From the NCBI RefSeq assembly GCF_023159225.1, contig NC_063172.1, positions 58,214,828 to 58,278,827 on the forward strand: 64,000 bases of DNA. The letters run 5' to 3'. The notes under the pieces were generated by a model, which made no database searches, had not been told where the DNA came from, and worked only from the letters and a program-made list of their open reading frames with translations. The stretch is from Perognathus longimembris pacificus. Its lineage: Eukaryota; Chordata; Mammalia; Rodentia; Heteromyidae. Both the position numbers and the translations under genes were made by a program. How positions within the stretch are numbered: position 1 is the first letter of the stretch; every line of letters begins with the position of its first letter. Shown in pieces: positions 11,626 to 23,844 of the stretch.

Positions 11626-13114
11626 TATTTAAACACACTCAGTTTTGTTTGTTGAAACTACACTTTCACTTTCTTTTATCCTAAACTTTAAAAAAATATC
11701 GTTTTCTTGTTAGCATTGAAAACACACAATCCCTTCATAGCTCCTACATAATACTCTTGACACTTGACAGTGGGTGGTGTCAGCTTACAGAGCCTGCTGC
11801 TGCCTGTACCCACTCACTTTTCTCCCTCAAGTCTCCTGAGTGGCCTGGGGGAACATTCACATCCTTACCTTACAGGGGAAATAAATGAGTTACTCAGAGG
11901 TTTCACCTGAACCAGTGCCTTAACCTGGGCCTGAGCACAACCACTGTGCTCTAATTTCCAAATACCTTTCTTTCCATTAAATGAAAATTCCCTTTTAAGT
12001 AGGCATCATTTTGGATGTCAAAGAGGAGAATGTCCACCCAGCATCAGCTGTAGAATTTCCACATTGCTCTTTGAGAACAGCTGCTATCTTATTAAGGACA
12101 AGCTGCTGCTAACATGTTGTATTCACATGGCACTTTGGTGCCCGATTTACAATGTTTTCATCTACAAGTAAAGAAACAAGGAGCTGCAAGTGGGTAATTA
12201 AGATGGGACTGGGAGTTTGGAAAGTGGGTGGAATGTCCTTAAAACCCGAACATCTGGTTGTTCTAGTGAGTGAGCAATAAACGATGACACCAGCTAGCAG
12301 AAATATATTTTCAAGTTTCAGTTTGTGGGGAGTTTGTTCTTTGGAGGACCTATGATAGAAAAATAAAAATAATCTAAAATATGACTAACCGCCATGATTC
12401 ACTTCCCAGTTGTCAATCCATTCTGCTTGGTATTTCCCACAGTATGTCGGAGTGTCTATGGGACGTCAAGGTTTCATTGCTGTGTCAGTTTTCTGCCAGA
12501 TTGCATGAAGGACCTTTCCTTGTGAAGTCCCTTTGAGATCTTCTAGAATGAACACTGCCACAGCATAAAAATTGCTTTTCTTCACCTGATGCTGCTTCTC
12601 TACTACTTATCCATACTTATCTAAATGTGTCTATTGAATAAATGAATTATGACTATGGACAAGAATAGGTGAATTACTACTATAGAAATCCATACTTATC
12701 CACTGAATAAAATGAATTCAATTCACTTATGGACAACATTAACATGACAAGTCACGAATTATTTTTAAAATGATCCTTTTATTTTGTAACAATGCTGAAA
12801 GTAGTGAAGTAATTTGATTTCAGTGTTTGTTTCCTGAATTTGCTGATTATTACAGAGTATATAAGAGCTGTCGGCAGCTGTGCATGTTTTTTCTTTAAGG
12901 CAGGGAGAAAAATACTGCCCTGCATAAGAGAATAATTGCATAAAATGAAACTCTGACCAAAACTCTTTAGTATTACCTTCTTTTGCAACAAAAGAATGAA
13001 AGCCTCTGGATGTCAAAGAAAATAAAAACATTAGTTTTTTTCCAAGTAGATACTAGAAATAGAAATTTAGTGAAAACATTTTGGAATATATGACAAAATG
13101 CTCCAAAATTATAT
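11626..13114. other. Unassigned sequence with a local imperfect duplication
   Basis: No known family is recognised. Within 12605-12740 a block 'ccatacttatc...gaataaa...gaatt...atggacaa' occurs twice (starting about 12611 and 12690), an imperfect tandem duplication of about 80 bp. A TG-rich sequence at 11770-11830 has no assignment. Confidence 0.4.
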
Positions 13115-13500
13115 TAATCTGTTTTTGTTGTTGTTTTGTCACTGTGAGCAATAGCACAATTTCTCTGGCCAATAATTGACCAAAATATCTTAAGAGAAGA
13201 TTTATTTGTGCTTACGGTTTAAGAAGTTTCAGTCCATCATGGTAGTATGGGGGTAAGGAGTAAGCTCACAGCATCGCAGAGAAGAAGTGGGGGACAGAAC
13301 AGGAGATAGGCAAAGAGGGGTGGGGAGAGAAAGAGATTCTTCATTAACAGGCTTCCACTTTTTTTCTCCTCCTATTCCATCCAGAACGGCCAATGGAATG
13401 GTACCCCCACATTCAGGCTATGTCTTTCTCTCTTAGTCTTCTCTGGGAACACCCTCACAGACACACTCATAAATGTGCTTCATTAATCTAAGCATCTCTT
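13115..13500 (-). mobile_element. MaLR-type LTR (ORR1/MLT-like)
   Basis: Read on the minus strand the end resembles MaLR LTR 3-prime ends: 'accgtaagcacaaataaatc' with the polyadenylation hexamer (TTTATT on plus at 13201-13206), then cttaaga and 'attgctcacagtgacaaaac'. Upstream are 'atgatggactgaa' and the GA/CT-rich interior typical of these LTRs. Subfamily is not determined. Confidence 0.5.
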
Positions 13501-14015
13501 AGACCTATCAAGTTAGCAGTCACACTTAGTCATCACAAAACAATCTCGGACTTGTGAAGCTAGGACCACAATGATGACTGGAAATTTGGAGGCAGTGAGG
13601 TAAGACATTTTGACCCGATTTACAGGATTTTCAACATCGGAGTAGAAAAGATAATACATGGAAAAGAAGTACAAAGACTGGTCAGTGGTTTGGGTAAATC
13701 TGATTTTGTACAATTGCTATTTGGTTCTTATTATACTTAAAAGACATTAAAGGCTCTGAGAGATCAAGGTGATTCTAGTGTTCAGCTAAAGGAAATTTCG
13801 TTTATAGTGCAAATTAATTTAATGCTTTTTCAATGTGCAAGCATGTCTGTGGAGATACTATACAGGTGGACTGAAATAAAGATGACTTCACGCTGCCATG
13901 GCACTGTATGGACCTTTCCCAAAGTTTTCTGGACAGGAATTTAGCAAAAGAATCTTGTAAGTGAATAAAGGCCCTCAAGATGTTCAGCTCTCAGTCTTTT
14001 GCTGTGGAGACCTGC
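13501..14015. other. Unassigned sequence
   Basis: No feature recognised. The direct repeat acctgca at 14010-14016 may belong to the target duplication of the adjacent LTR candidate. Confidence 0.35.
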
Positions 14016-14527
14016 AGGTTTGTTGGGGCTGCCCAGGCATCCAGTGGTTTATGGGTCCCACACAACTACCTTCTGGCCTGCCCCTTCTACAGCTGCCCTC
14101 CTTGTTGCTAGGCCTAGATAGCCTAAGTTCTGTCCACCCGTGTTAGTCCAATAGGCTCCTTTCCTATAGCTTAGCATGCCCTTCTCCCAGGCAACACTAG
14201 GCCCATCTGGTCCAGGCAGTAAATAATCAGCCTCCTGCCCCCTTTACCTTGAGATGGCACTCCTTTGGGGCAGTTACAACCATATAAAGCAATATAATCC
14301 CCATAAAATGACCTTCAAGTTTGGGCAGCTGCTGTAAATCCTGGCCTGCCATGATGAAGCTGGTGATTCACATGTCCAAACCAAGGTCCCCGCCTCCTAG
14401 CCTCATAGGTTATACAGGTCACCTCAGGCAATAGCCAGCACTTCTCTCTTGTGTCCTTTGCTGGCAATAAACCTTTCGTTGTTCTTTGTGCCTGGACTTT
14501 TGTGTGGTTTTCTGATAGAGTCTAACA
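14016..14527 (+). mobile_element. Solo LTR candidate
   Basis: An LTR-like 0.5-kb unit with a possible TGTT start at 14021 and AACA end at 14527, TATA-like 'accatataaagc' at about 14280, and AATAAA at 14466-14471 followed by a T/G-rich downstream element. The heptamer acctgca flanks it at 14010-14016 and 14528-14534 and may be the target duplication, which would place the left edge at about 14016. No internal retroviral genes are present. Confidence 0.5.
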
Positions 14528-15559
14528 ACCTGCACCCTTTTGATTGTATGAAAAGCACTCTTCACACCTAGGATAAATGTTCTCAGTACACAACAGAAGA
14601 ATCTTCATTCTGTTCTTTCCCTGTGGAAATAAACTGCCATTTGAGTGAAATGAATGGTTGCATTTACTCAGCTTTACCATTAGTACCTTTAATTTTACTT
14701 CTCGAACATAACTTTGGCTCTCATTCTCAACAGTGGAAAAAAACAGGAGGCCAGCCCATTTCTTCCTGTTGAACAGGATCTCTTCAATTCAAATTCTACT
14801 CCCAATTGTGACCATTTTCCTCTCTCCCAGAGTGCTTCTCTCTTTGTGCCTAAGCACAGGGCTTGAGGGAGGGGCCAGTGGGTCCCACACTGACTCTGGA
14901 CACTCCTGTCTTATGCATAGTCTACCCAATCACAGTGGACCCTGCTCTGGAGTTGCTATCCTTGCTCTGGGCTTGCTAAAGTGTGCTGGGCTTGCTTAAG
15001 TTTAGGGACCTCAAGCAGAAGCAATAGTGACTGACCATACTTCTGGTTCCAGGGCCTTACAGTCAGGCTGCATTGGGGCTAGTGTTCTGTTATTCCACTG
15101 GTTTGTTCAAGGGACTCTCACTGGCCAACAGAGCTAATCACATCCTCCTGCCCAATGACAGACTTATTTGAGGGATAGCCAGTCTCCCCAGGCCACTTAG
15201 GGGAAGGCCTGTGACCTGTCTGTGGTTTGGCTTCTCCTTCCTTTTCTTAGAACTTTTGGTCCTGAGAGGCCATTGGAGTTGACCTTCTGCATCCTTCTGT
15301 TTTCTCTTCCCACAAGCCCCACTTCTGATAAGAGCTGGTCATTTTCTCTATCTCCCTCCTTCTCCGAAGTCCTTTCCAGTTGGGGACAATAAAGACAAGA
15401 AGACTTGATTGAGAGAAAGGAAATGGGGATCTATTTTAGGAAATGTTTCAAAAAAATGTATTTGCTATTTGTTTTATTACTTTATTTTCCACTTACTGAA
15501 TCAAAGATTCTCTCCAGATGTGATTACTGGGGACTGGGGAATGGAGGAGAGAGAGGATG
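14528..15559. other. Unassigned sequence, slightly GC-richer
   Basis: 14850-15380 is less AT-rich than its surroundings. An 88-codon plus-strand open frame (14733-14999) has no recognisable domain. No repeat family identified. Confidence 0.35.
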
Positions 15560-15815
15560 GGAGGAAAGATTACTCTATAGGTAAAGTAAATTAAAGGAAG
15601 ACTAAGTTCTAATGTGCTATGTCACAGTTAGGGGACCATCAAAAACTGCAGTGTATTGTATATTTTAAGATCACTAGAAATGAGAATCTGAATGTTATCA
15701 CCACAAATATATGTTGGAGGTCATGGATATTACACAGTGTACACCTGTACTGAAACATCATACGGTGTCACACAAACATGAGCAATTGTATGTCAGCAAA
15801 ATACTAGAAGGAGGA
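15560..15815 (+). mobile_element. Old L1M 3-prime UTR fragment
   Basis: The blocks 'aagttctaatgtgctatg', 'gtattgtatattttaagatc', 'gaatctgaatgttatcacca' and 'acagtgtacacctgtactga' follow the order of the 3-prime UTR of old L1M elements. Highly diverged. Confidence 0.6.
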
Positions 15816-15954
15816 GGGGAAGAAGAATACTATAACCACAAACTATTCATTTACAAACTATTTTCCAATAGATTGATTGATAGAATGAAGTAGCCAGTGA
15901 CCTCTTCCCTACCACTTAACCCATAGTAGAACCAGATACAGGTTTATCAGAGGC

Positions 15955-16120
15955 CAGCCAGGGAAAGTACAGAGAGGTGAGTGGGCATTACAGGGAAAGG
16001 TTGATCAATGAGCACTAAATTATACAGTAATTGGAGCAAAAGTTCTAATTTGCTATAACACTGTAGAGTGACTATATGCAACAATAATATATTATGCATT
16101 TAAAATGATAATTAAAAAGT
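15955..16120 (+). mobile_element. Second L1M 3-prime UTR fragment
   Basis: 'aaagttctaatttgctataa' and 'cactgtagagtgactatatg' repeat the same UTR region seen about 400 bp upstream, so this is either an independent old insertion or an old tandem duplication. Confidence 0.5.
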
Positions 16121-16614
16121 TTTCACTATAAAGAAAGGACTCATGTTTGAGGAGGCAAATAGGTTTAAACCAATTTAAATAATGTATGACACACCCATGT
16201 TTTAAAATGCCATGTGGTACCACAATATAATGTGTAATTTTAGAAATATCAAAAAAAGCTCAAAATAAATTTGAATCCTTTCTATTTCCGAGTCTGCAAT
16301 TGGACATATAGAGAATAATTTCCTTAGGACAATGTATGTTGCCTGTGAATCAGGATTTAAAGCGAGCATTGTAAAAATAGTGCAGGTTTTATATAAAAGT
16401 TCAAGTTTAAGTGCTATCAGTAAAGAAATGAATGAAAAAAAGTTTATCAGATGGTAACTGAACACCTAAGTCATTATACCACTTCTGGGTAGTGATGAGA
16501 GATGAGACAAATGAATTTTTCTTTTCCATTTCCTGGAGTTCATTTTGATAGAGTAGGGAACATTTTTGCTCCATTCTTTGGGTTGGAAGTCAAGGCCTGG
16601 CTCTTTAGCTTGCT
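16121..16614. other. Unassigned AT-rich sequence
   Basis: No repeat or gene recognised. Confidence 0.35.
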
Positions 16615-16783
16615 TGACTTTCTGGTTCTCAGCTGGAAGTCTACATTTGAATAGTTTAGGCTGGTTATTTTGATTGAGTTCTGCAGACTTTTTTTGTCCA
16701 AGTTAGTTTTGAACCTTGTTTCTCTGGATCTCAGCCTATAGAGTAACTAAGATTATAGATGTAAGCCACTAGCACCTGGCGTG
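16615..16783 (-). mobile_element. B1-like SINE, degraded
   Basis: On the minus strand the start 'gccaggtgctagtggcttac' is clear (16763-16782), followed by a diverged B1-like half. The Geo half is barely recognisable. Confidence 0.6.
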
Positions 16784-19700
16784 TTTCATTCTTATAGTAT
16801 TTGCTATCTATAACCTAAGTTTGTGTTAGTGGATGTCCTTTCTTGTTGCTTTGTTTTTTGAAAGTTAGTACACACTATAAGTGAAATGACCCTATCTATC
16901 ATACATTTCCACAGAAATGACACCTCTTAACTACCATCAGAAAATACAAGTTTCTACAGTGAGGAAATGAAGTAATAAGTTATTCAAAGTACTTTGTTAC
17001 TGCAAAATTACATGAAAATGCAATGTGGTATTATAGTAGAAGAATTTTGTATTTGGAATGTTTTTGGAGCCCTGAAAATATGAATCTGTGGATCCATAAC
17101 ACAATAATTATATTTATTTGTGCTAGAGATTAATTTAATTTTTGCTTAAATATTCAAATGTCCATTTCCCCGAATACATCAGCAAGTATATGTCCACACA
17201 TGGCTCATAGATGCTACTTTTGGCATTTAATATGAAAAGTCTAAAGCGATAACCATCAAACCAACCTAGGATTGCATGTCTACAACTTCTTCCTATATTC
17301 ACAAAGCAAGAGGATGCATTTTCCCTGTATGAGGTGCATGTTAACATTTTCTGGGTAGTAACACCTGGCAGCACAATCACAGTACAGATGCTAATCTGGA
17401 TTTGGAATTGGAAGAAGAGATAAAGCAAGCAAACAAGGGCTTGTGAGTGACCTTGGTGGCAGGTACGAATGACTTCACTGAGCTTCATACTTCCACCACT
17501 GGACTTGGTACTCTCCGAAGGGCTTGCTTCAGCACCCACTGAAACTGCATGGTCGACACACAATCTGCTCCTTGGGTGTTTGTAGGAGGAGTGAGATGCA
17601 ATCATTTCTGTGGATAAAAATTGCAAGTATTTTGAGGTTTTTGATCTTTTTATTTAAACAAAAGGATTCTTGTGTAGGTGGAAGACCAAATGCTATAGAG
17701 AGATGTAGCTGGTTAGAACAATTGACAGTGCTTGCCATTGCTACAGCGATTTACTGTTTTGGTTTTAGGTGCATTTATTCAGGAACTTTCTATTTTCATT
17801 TTGAAGATTAACATGAAAGGAGTAAACCTGCATTGACCAGCTTCCAATCATGATTATGAAATGTCTGAGATAATTAACTTGTAAAGAGAAGAGGTTTATG
17901 TGGGCTAATAGTAATTGAGGTACCATTCCATGATTGTCAGATTCCTTGTTTTCTGCATCTGGTGGTGGGTGCTGTAAGGCAAGGGTGGTAAATTTATGGC
18001 AAAGCACTCTACTCACCTTGTGACCAAGAAGCAAAGAAGAATTAGAGTCCCACAATCTCTTCAAAGGCACTCTACCAATGACCTAAAGATCTCTCCCTAC
18101 TAAAGTTTCCACCACCTCCCAATTGCCCCACTGTTAGGAACTAAGCCATTAGGCATGAACCTTTGGGATCTCTTCATAATGTACCCAGATGATACAAAAC
18201 CAGCATTCTTGATAGTTTTGAGGCAAATTATACAGAAATTTCACTCACACATTCTACACGGCAAGGGGGAAAACTGAAAAGAAAACATGTTTTCTCTGGA
18301 ACAAAATGGAAATCCTGTTTTTTGTTATCTATGTGCTAGTCAAACATTTGAAAAGACACAAAGATGTTGAAGGTATTTGTATCTCCATCTTCTTCCATGA
18401 GCAACAGCTTTCAATTGGATAAATGACATACCTCAATTTCTCTCATCTGATGAACCAGAGACCATCTAAATGTTGCCTAAAGGTTCAAATGTGGATCAAG
18501 CTTCCAATCAATCATGTCTATTCATTGAGGAAAATATTTTTAGGTTCTGTCTAAGAGTCAATAGGATTTTACTCATAACAGGATCATATCCAACTAACAT
18601 GCCCAGGAAGTCCTCACTGATATCCACCTGACAAAACCACACACAGCTCTCTACTTCATTTTTTTTGCCTGCATTCACCTGCTGTTTTCTTTCTTTGTAT
18701 TGTCTCTGACCTTAAGTTTATCTTTCACTTTCATCTTTAATTTCCTTTGATTTTAAGATCGCTTGCACAAATACAAACACATCCTTCTTTATTCTAGGTT
18801 GGATCTGTAGTGACTTTCAGTTGACATGGATTCTTGAGGCAGAAAACACAGGACTTATTTTCTCAGATTCAAGGCATGGATGTACTGCACCAGTATCAGT
18901 ACTAAACGTGGACTGATTCCTTACCTCCAGACATGCTCCTTGGAGTGCCTGTAGCTACGATGAATTAATGCATAGACTGCATTTCATGACAAGTTCTGGG
19001 CATCTTCTCCACTCAAGGATTCCCTCCAGCTCATGTCAAGTAATCAGTCTGGAGGTAAAGGTAACAACTATCAGGGAAATGTGTCATATCCTCAGGGAAC
19101 CTTCCCCATCATCTAGGGGTGAATTCTGTGGGTGGTTCCCTATGGAACTCTGGGGGTAATAAACAAGCAAACAAATATCTTCTTCCCAGTGGAGAATACA
19201 GGGAGGAATTTAATTTTGCAAATGATACCTATAGTTCATTCCTACGAATAAAAGAAAGCCTGTGATAGAATCCCTGAAAATAGTTCATTAATTGGGAAAT
19301 TCTGCTACATATTTGCATGATGGTTCCTTTCGTGTTCCCAAAGCAACCTTCTAGGAGAGATAGGGATGGGGGTGGATGGGTGGGAGTTGGATAGAAATGA
19401 TGAATTATGTTTAGCAAAAGAGCAAATTTGAGGTGAATCATTTCAGATTGCCTATGAAGACTGTCAGCTCACAAACACCAATCTCATAAGACTTCCCAAC
19501 TCACTAGGCAGGATATTAAAGAGAAAATCCTTTCAAGATAAACAGTTCGATTTTAATAAGGCTGAGCACTTATCTTACTGAAAAGACCAATTCAGCAGGT
19601 CTGCTGTTCTTAATGCTAAAGCATCAAGTTAAAAAAATGACACTGAAAGTCTCAGTATTTTCCCAAAGAATTAAGACATATACTTCCTCAGGCTGCTAGG

Positions 19701-19806
19701 ATGTGCTGCAATGCATGAACACATTAATATATAAATAATGTTGGCATTTATCCCCTTGCTTTGAGTCAGTATAAAACTCTGCTAAATTCAAGTTTTTATA
19801 AAACAC
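16784..19806. other. Unassigned sequence with one long open frame
   Basis: About 3 kb without recognised repeats, the longest such stretch in the left half. It contains a 163-codon minus-strand frame (17135-17626), the longest open frame here outside simple repeats and L1, but with no domain, no codon signal I can judge and several overlapping short frames. Probably intergenic or intronic. Confidence 0.35.
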
Positions 19807-20042
19807 TCTTTTTTTGTTTTTTGGTCAGTTGTGGGGCTTGAACTCAAGACCTGAGCACTATCCCTGAGCGATTTCACTGAAGACTAGCACTTACTACATT
19901 GAGCCACAGTTCCACTTCTGGATTTTGAGTGGAGATGAAAGTCTCATGGAGACTTTTCTGCCTGGGCTGCTTTGCACCATGATCCTCAGATCTCAGCCTC
20001 CTGAGTAGCTAGGATTAAAGGTATTAGTCACCAGCTCCCAAC
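19807..20042 (-). mobile_element. B1/Geo dimeric SINE
   Basis: T-rich tail at 19807-19822, Geo half to about 19922 (gggcttgaactcaagacctg), then the B1-like half with 'cagcctcctgagtagctagg' (19994-20013). Both halves are nearly complete. Confidence 0.85.
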
Positions 20043-20654
20043 TATAAAATCCTCTTTTAAGAAGATTTTTAGAGGATTCATTTTACGTCACTCCTGAAGT
20101 GAAAGGAGTAGAATCATTGTTGATAAAATCCCAAAAATAAAGACCAGTTTAATTCCAAGCTCAAGTATATTTAATTTCCTGGTTTGATTTAAGTTGCAGA
20201 TTGGATTTTATAGTGAAGAGTTCTGATGTTAACCCCAAAACACATAAAAGCGAATATGAAGTCTCTCCAAAAGAATAAAACTCACAGACTGACCTCTTTA
20301 TTATACAAAAGTTGTCTTATCCTTGGTTTCTTGTTAGTTTTTCTTAAAACTTTTCTAGGAAAAATTTGTTTTTATTGACCTTGGGATTTAAGAGCTCTTC
20401 TACCTCTGGTCTGTTATTTCATAGTCAGTGTTGTTTTCATGTCATGAGAAGCTCTTCTGTCAGTTTCTCAGCATTTGAATTCCATACAATGTTCTATTTT
20501 CCAGTGACTTTGTTCATAATGGGAAAGTAATGGGAAAAAACTGTAGCTTCCTCTCTCTAACATACATTTATAGCTGACTTTTGACAGTACAGCAAGTTGA
20601 GACAAAATATGGATGATTCAAATACTTCCACTGGCATAACGCAATCAAACATTA
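20043..20654. other. Unassigned sequence
   Basis: No repeat family or gene recognised. Confidence 0.35.
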
Positions 20655-20914
20655 ACATTTATCTATTTATTAATTTAATTAATTAATTTATTTATCTGAT
20701 TTGCCTGTAACAGGCTTTAAAATGAGGGCCTTGAGCTTGCTTGGGTGTCATTCGTCCATTTAAGTCACACCTGAAGCTTGGCTTTTTGCTGGAGATTAGG
20801 TCTCTAAGGACCTTTATTTGAGGGGGGGCTGGGCTGGCCTCAAACCATGATCCTTCAGATCTCAGCCTCCTGAGTAGTTAGGATTCTAGGCATGAGACAT
20901 CAGCATCCAGCTAA
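20655..20914 (-). mobile_element. B1/Geo dimeric SINE with TTAA-rich tail
   Basis: A (TTAATTTA)-like tail at 20662-20697 precedes a degraded Geo half and a clear B1-like half (catgatccttcagatctcag, then cctcctgagtagttaggatt). The short repeat aacatttat at 20651-20659 and 20915-20923 may be the remaining target duplication. Confidence 0.7.
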
Positions 20915-21262
20915 ACATTTATTTTTTTTATTTTCCTTACCTTGGTTATACTCTAATTTCTGCAATGAATTTTGCATGATCACAAAGTATATTTCTAAAG
21001 AAAATGTAATTGTTCTGTTTCAATGTTGTATATACTTAAGTTAAAACAAGACATTGTTCTCAAAGTCCAAGAGTGATTGAGTAAATTCTATTCTGAAAGA
21101 AAGGAATTCAAAGGTCTGTGGTCTGGGATTGTGAGGTGATTTCATTTTATGCACACAGCATTTCATTCAGAACTTGGGGTGTGACCATTTTAGGCCTCAA
21201 CTGACATAAATTTCGTCATTAACATACAGAAAAATGGTTAACTAATGCATGTTGTAATTTTA
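20915..21262. other. Unassigned sequence
   Basis: No feature recognised between the two SINEs. Confidence 0.3.
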
Positions 21263-21272
21263 AAACAGTTTG

Positions 21273-21276
21273 GGTT

Positions 21277-21307
<31 letters not shown>

Positions 21308-21499
21308 GCCAGTCCTGGGGCTTGAACTCAGGGCCTGAGCACTGTTCCTGGCTTCTTTTTGCTCAAGGCTAGCACTCTACCACTTGAGCCACAGCACCAC
21401 TTCCAGCTTTTTCTATATATGTGGTGCTGAGGAATCGAACCTAGGGCTTCATGTATACGAGGCAAGCACTTTTACCACTAGGCCATATTCCCAGCCCCC
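21273..21499 (-). mobile_element. IDL-Geo SINE with target-site duplication
   Basis: Complete minus-strand copy with a (TTTTG)n tail (21278-21307). Flanked by aaacagtttg at 21263-21272 and 21500-21509. The B-box region appears reversed as 'gaatcgaacctagggcttc'. Confidence 0.93.
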
Positions 21500-21509
21500 A
21501 AACAGTTTG

Positions 21510-23844
21510 TTGTTTTTATTGTTTGGGGGAAGAGTAAGGAAGATAGAAAGGGAAATATATTGGATTATTTTTATTTTGGTAATATTAATTCCCTTAGGCT
21601 AAAACGATTAGTTTAAAAGCGGTTTTCATTTCTGAGAAATGGGAGGGAGAAAGGAAGGTTTTAATAGGAAACATTAATGTTCCCAATCTCCTCTTCTTTT
21701 AATTCAGAGTCAGAAAACACTTTCAAAAATAGAATCAGACTTGACACATTGAGTTGTGTAGGTGAAAGATAATTGAACTGAACTTGCACTGGAAACATAA
21801 AAGAAAGTGAGAATTGAAAAATACATTTTTCCTGCAAGTGAACTTGCTAGTTACCTCAAAAGTTAATTAAAATAGATTGTTCTGATGCTTTGTTTACTCT
21901 AACAAGTGATATAAAGTTAGAGTTTGTTCCTGAGGACATTAGTATAATTTCTTTCTTCCAAGACTCTTAACTATGAGATTTTGAGTTAGAAATGATCTGA
22001 GTTTGAAAATTCTCACACAATCCAATTCTGCTTATAATTCTACTTGCTTTGAAAAAACAACTTACTTTCTCATTTGTGAAGGATAGTTTTTTCTCATATA
22101 TATATACATATATGTATGTATATATGTGAAATGTTAACTTTCATCTGCTGACAGGTATAAAATCCTGGAAGAAAAGAATTAGCACTTATTTACTAATGTG
22201 AAAGCAAAACATTCCTAAGCACTTTTCCTGGAAAAAAATCTCTTTCAATAATCTGTTGAATAAAATTTGAGATCTTTTTATTATATATATTATTTTATTA
22301 TATTTGGAAAGAGATTGCTAGAGAGAAAGGAAATCATCATTTCTGTGAACTCACCTTTCTATATTTGGGAAGATACCTCATAGCAGAGGTGGAATAGAAG
22401 TGGAGAAAATGGTGAGATGTAGATCCAGTGGGATAAAATGGAAGTTTTGTCAGATAAATACCTAGAGATATGGACACAGTTTAGAGACTATTATAGTTAT
22501 TCGTTATTTATATAATAAAGATTTGATAAGAGAGTAGGTCTTAGAAACTGTTCCACACAAAGTTAACTATGTGAAACACACACACATATATACACACTTA
22601 TGGAAAAGTAACTATGTGAAAACTGGGTATTTTACATGAAATAAAAAAAATGTTAATTTGACAATCATAAACACATACACATAAAGAGAGACAATGTTGT
22701 ATACCTTAAATATGCACAACTTTTCAAACAAAAGAAAATAAATTTAAAGTCTTTCAGGAGTCTATTCTTATGAAGGATTTTGATGAGGTTCTAGTAATAT
22801 TACTTACTGCCTCTGAATAACTTCTTTTTTCCAAGGGTCTCAGTTAATCACCTTATCTCTATAGAACTGGAGTATAGAGAAGAACTGAATAAAATTGAAA
22901 TGCCACCTAATTATGTAATTTATTTTCAATATGTTCTTGAAACACTGGTTATCTTATACAACACTGAACCCTCATTGTTTGAGAAAAACTTCCCACTTTA
23001 ATCTTTTACTACAGTAAAATTTTATTGCATTTGAATAAATATGTCATTGTTTCTGGACTATAATAAGTGGAAGGCTTTCAGCCATGGTTGTCTCTAGGGC
23101 AAACATCTACTAAAATGACTTTCAATTAGATAAATTATACATAAAATTGGAAAATGAGAAAATAAAGGGAATTTTTTATACTTCTCAGATGCAAATAAAC
23201 ATTTACTCAAGCTTTCCCCCTGCCTTTTTTTAACCGATTTTTTTCTGCATTGAGACTCTTTAAAATAAATTCAAATGGCAATCCTTTAGTTCAATCTCAG
23301 AAGTTCAAGACAGTTGTTTTGTGGGCATTTTATATTTAAAAAAATAGTGAATACATGTACAACATAGAGATAGTGGCTTCCAACTTTCAAAGACTCACAG
23401 CTCAATTTAATAAAATAAGCAATAATCTAAATAAATATAAGGGGATATAACTTCAGACTGATATTGGCAACATATTTAGTCATGTGATGCTTCATTAGGA
23501 AGGAACTTAAGGGCAGGACACACAGCATTTAATGAGACAATGTCAGTATCCTGGACCTCCAGCTCTTTGGCTCAGTGCTTATGGAAGGACTTGTGAAGGA
23601 ATAGGTAAAGCCAGGCAAAAAGCAAGTCAGCTTTTCTTACAGATAATAATAGATGACACAGAAAAAGAAAAATGTGTCTCCTATGTTCAGTCTTAGGTGT
23701 AATGCCTAGCACATATAATGAGATACATGGTACATTGAACACAAACACGAAAATTTCCCCCAAAGACCATGTTTCTGGTGTTGAACATATGGATAACTTT
23801 TTTTCTTTTCTGCATTTTACAAGCTGTCTAAAGAATGTTTAATA
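21510..23844. other. Unassigned AT-rich sequence
   Basis: About 2.3 kb with no recognised family. 22096-22128 is a near-palindromic TA/TATG run (catatatatatacatatatg type) and 22260-22300 is TTA-rich. Short open frames have no domains. Confidence 0.4.

Noticed and set aside
22096..22128. TA-rich palindrome as a regulatory operator or origin
   Set aside because: A simple TA/TATG run like several others in the window; nothing beyond composition supports a function.
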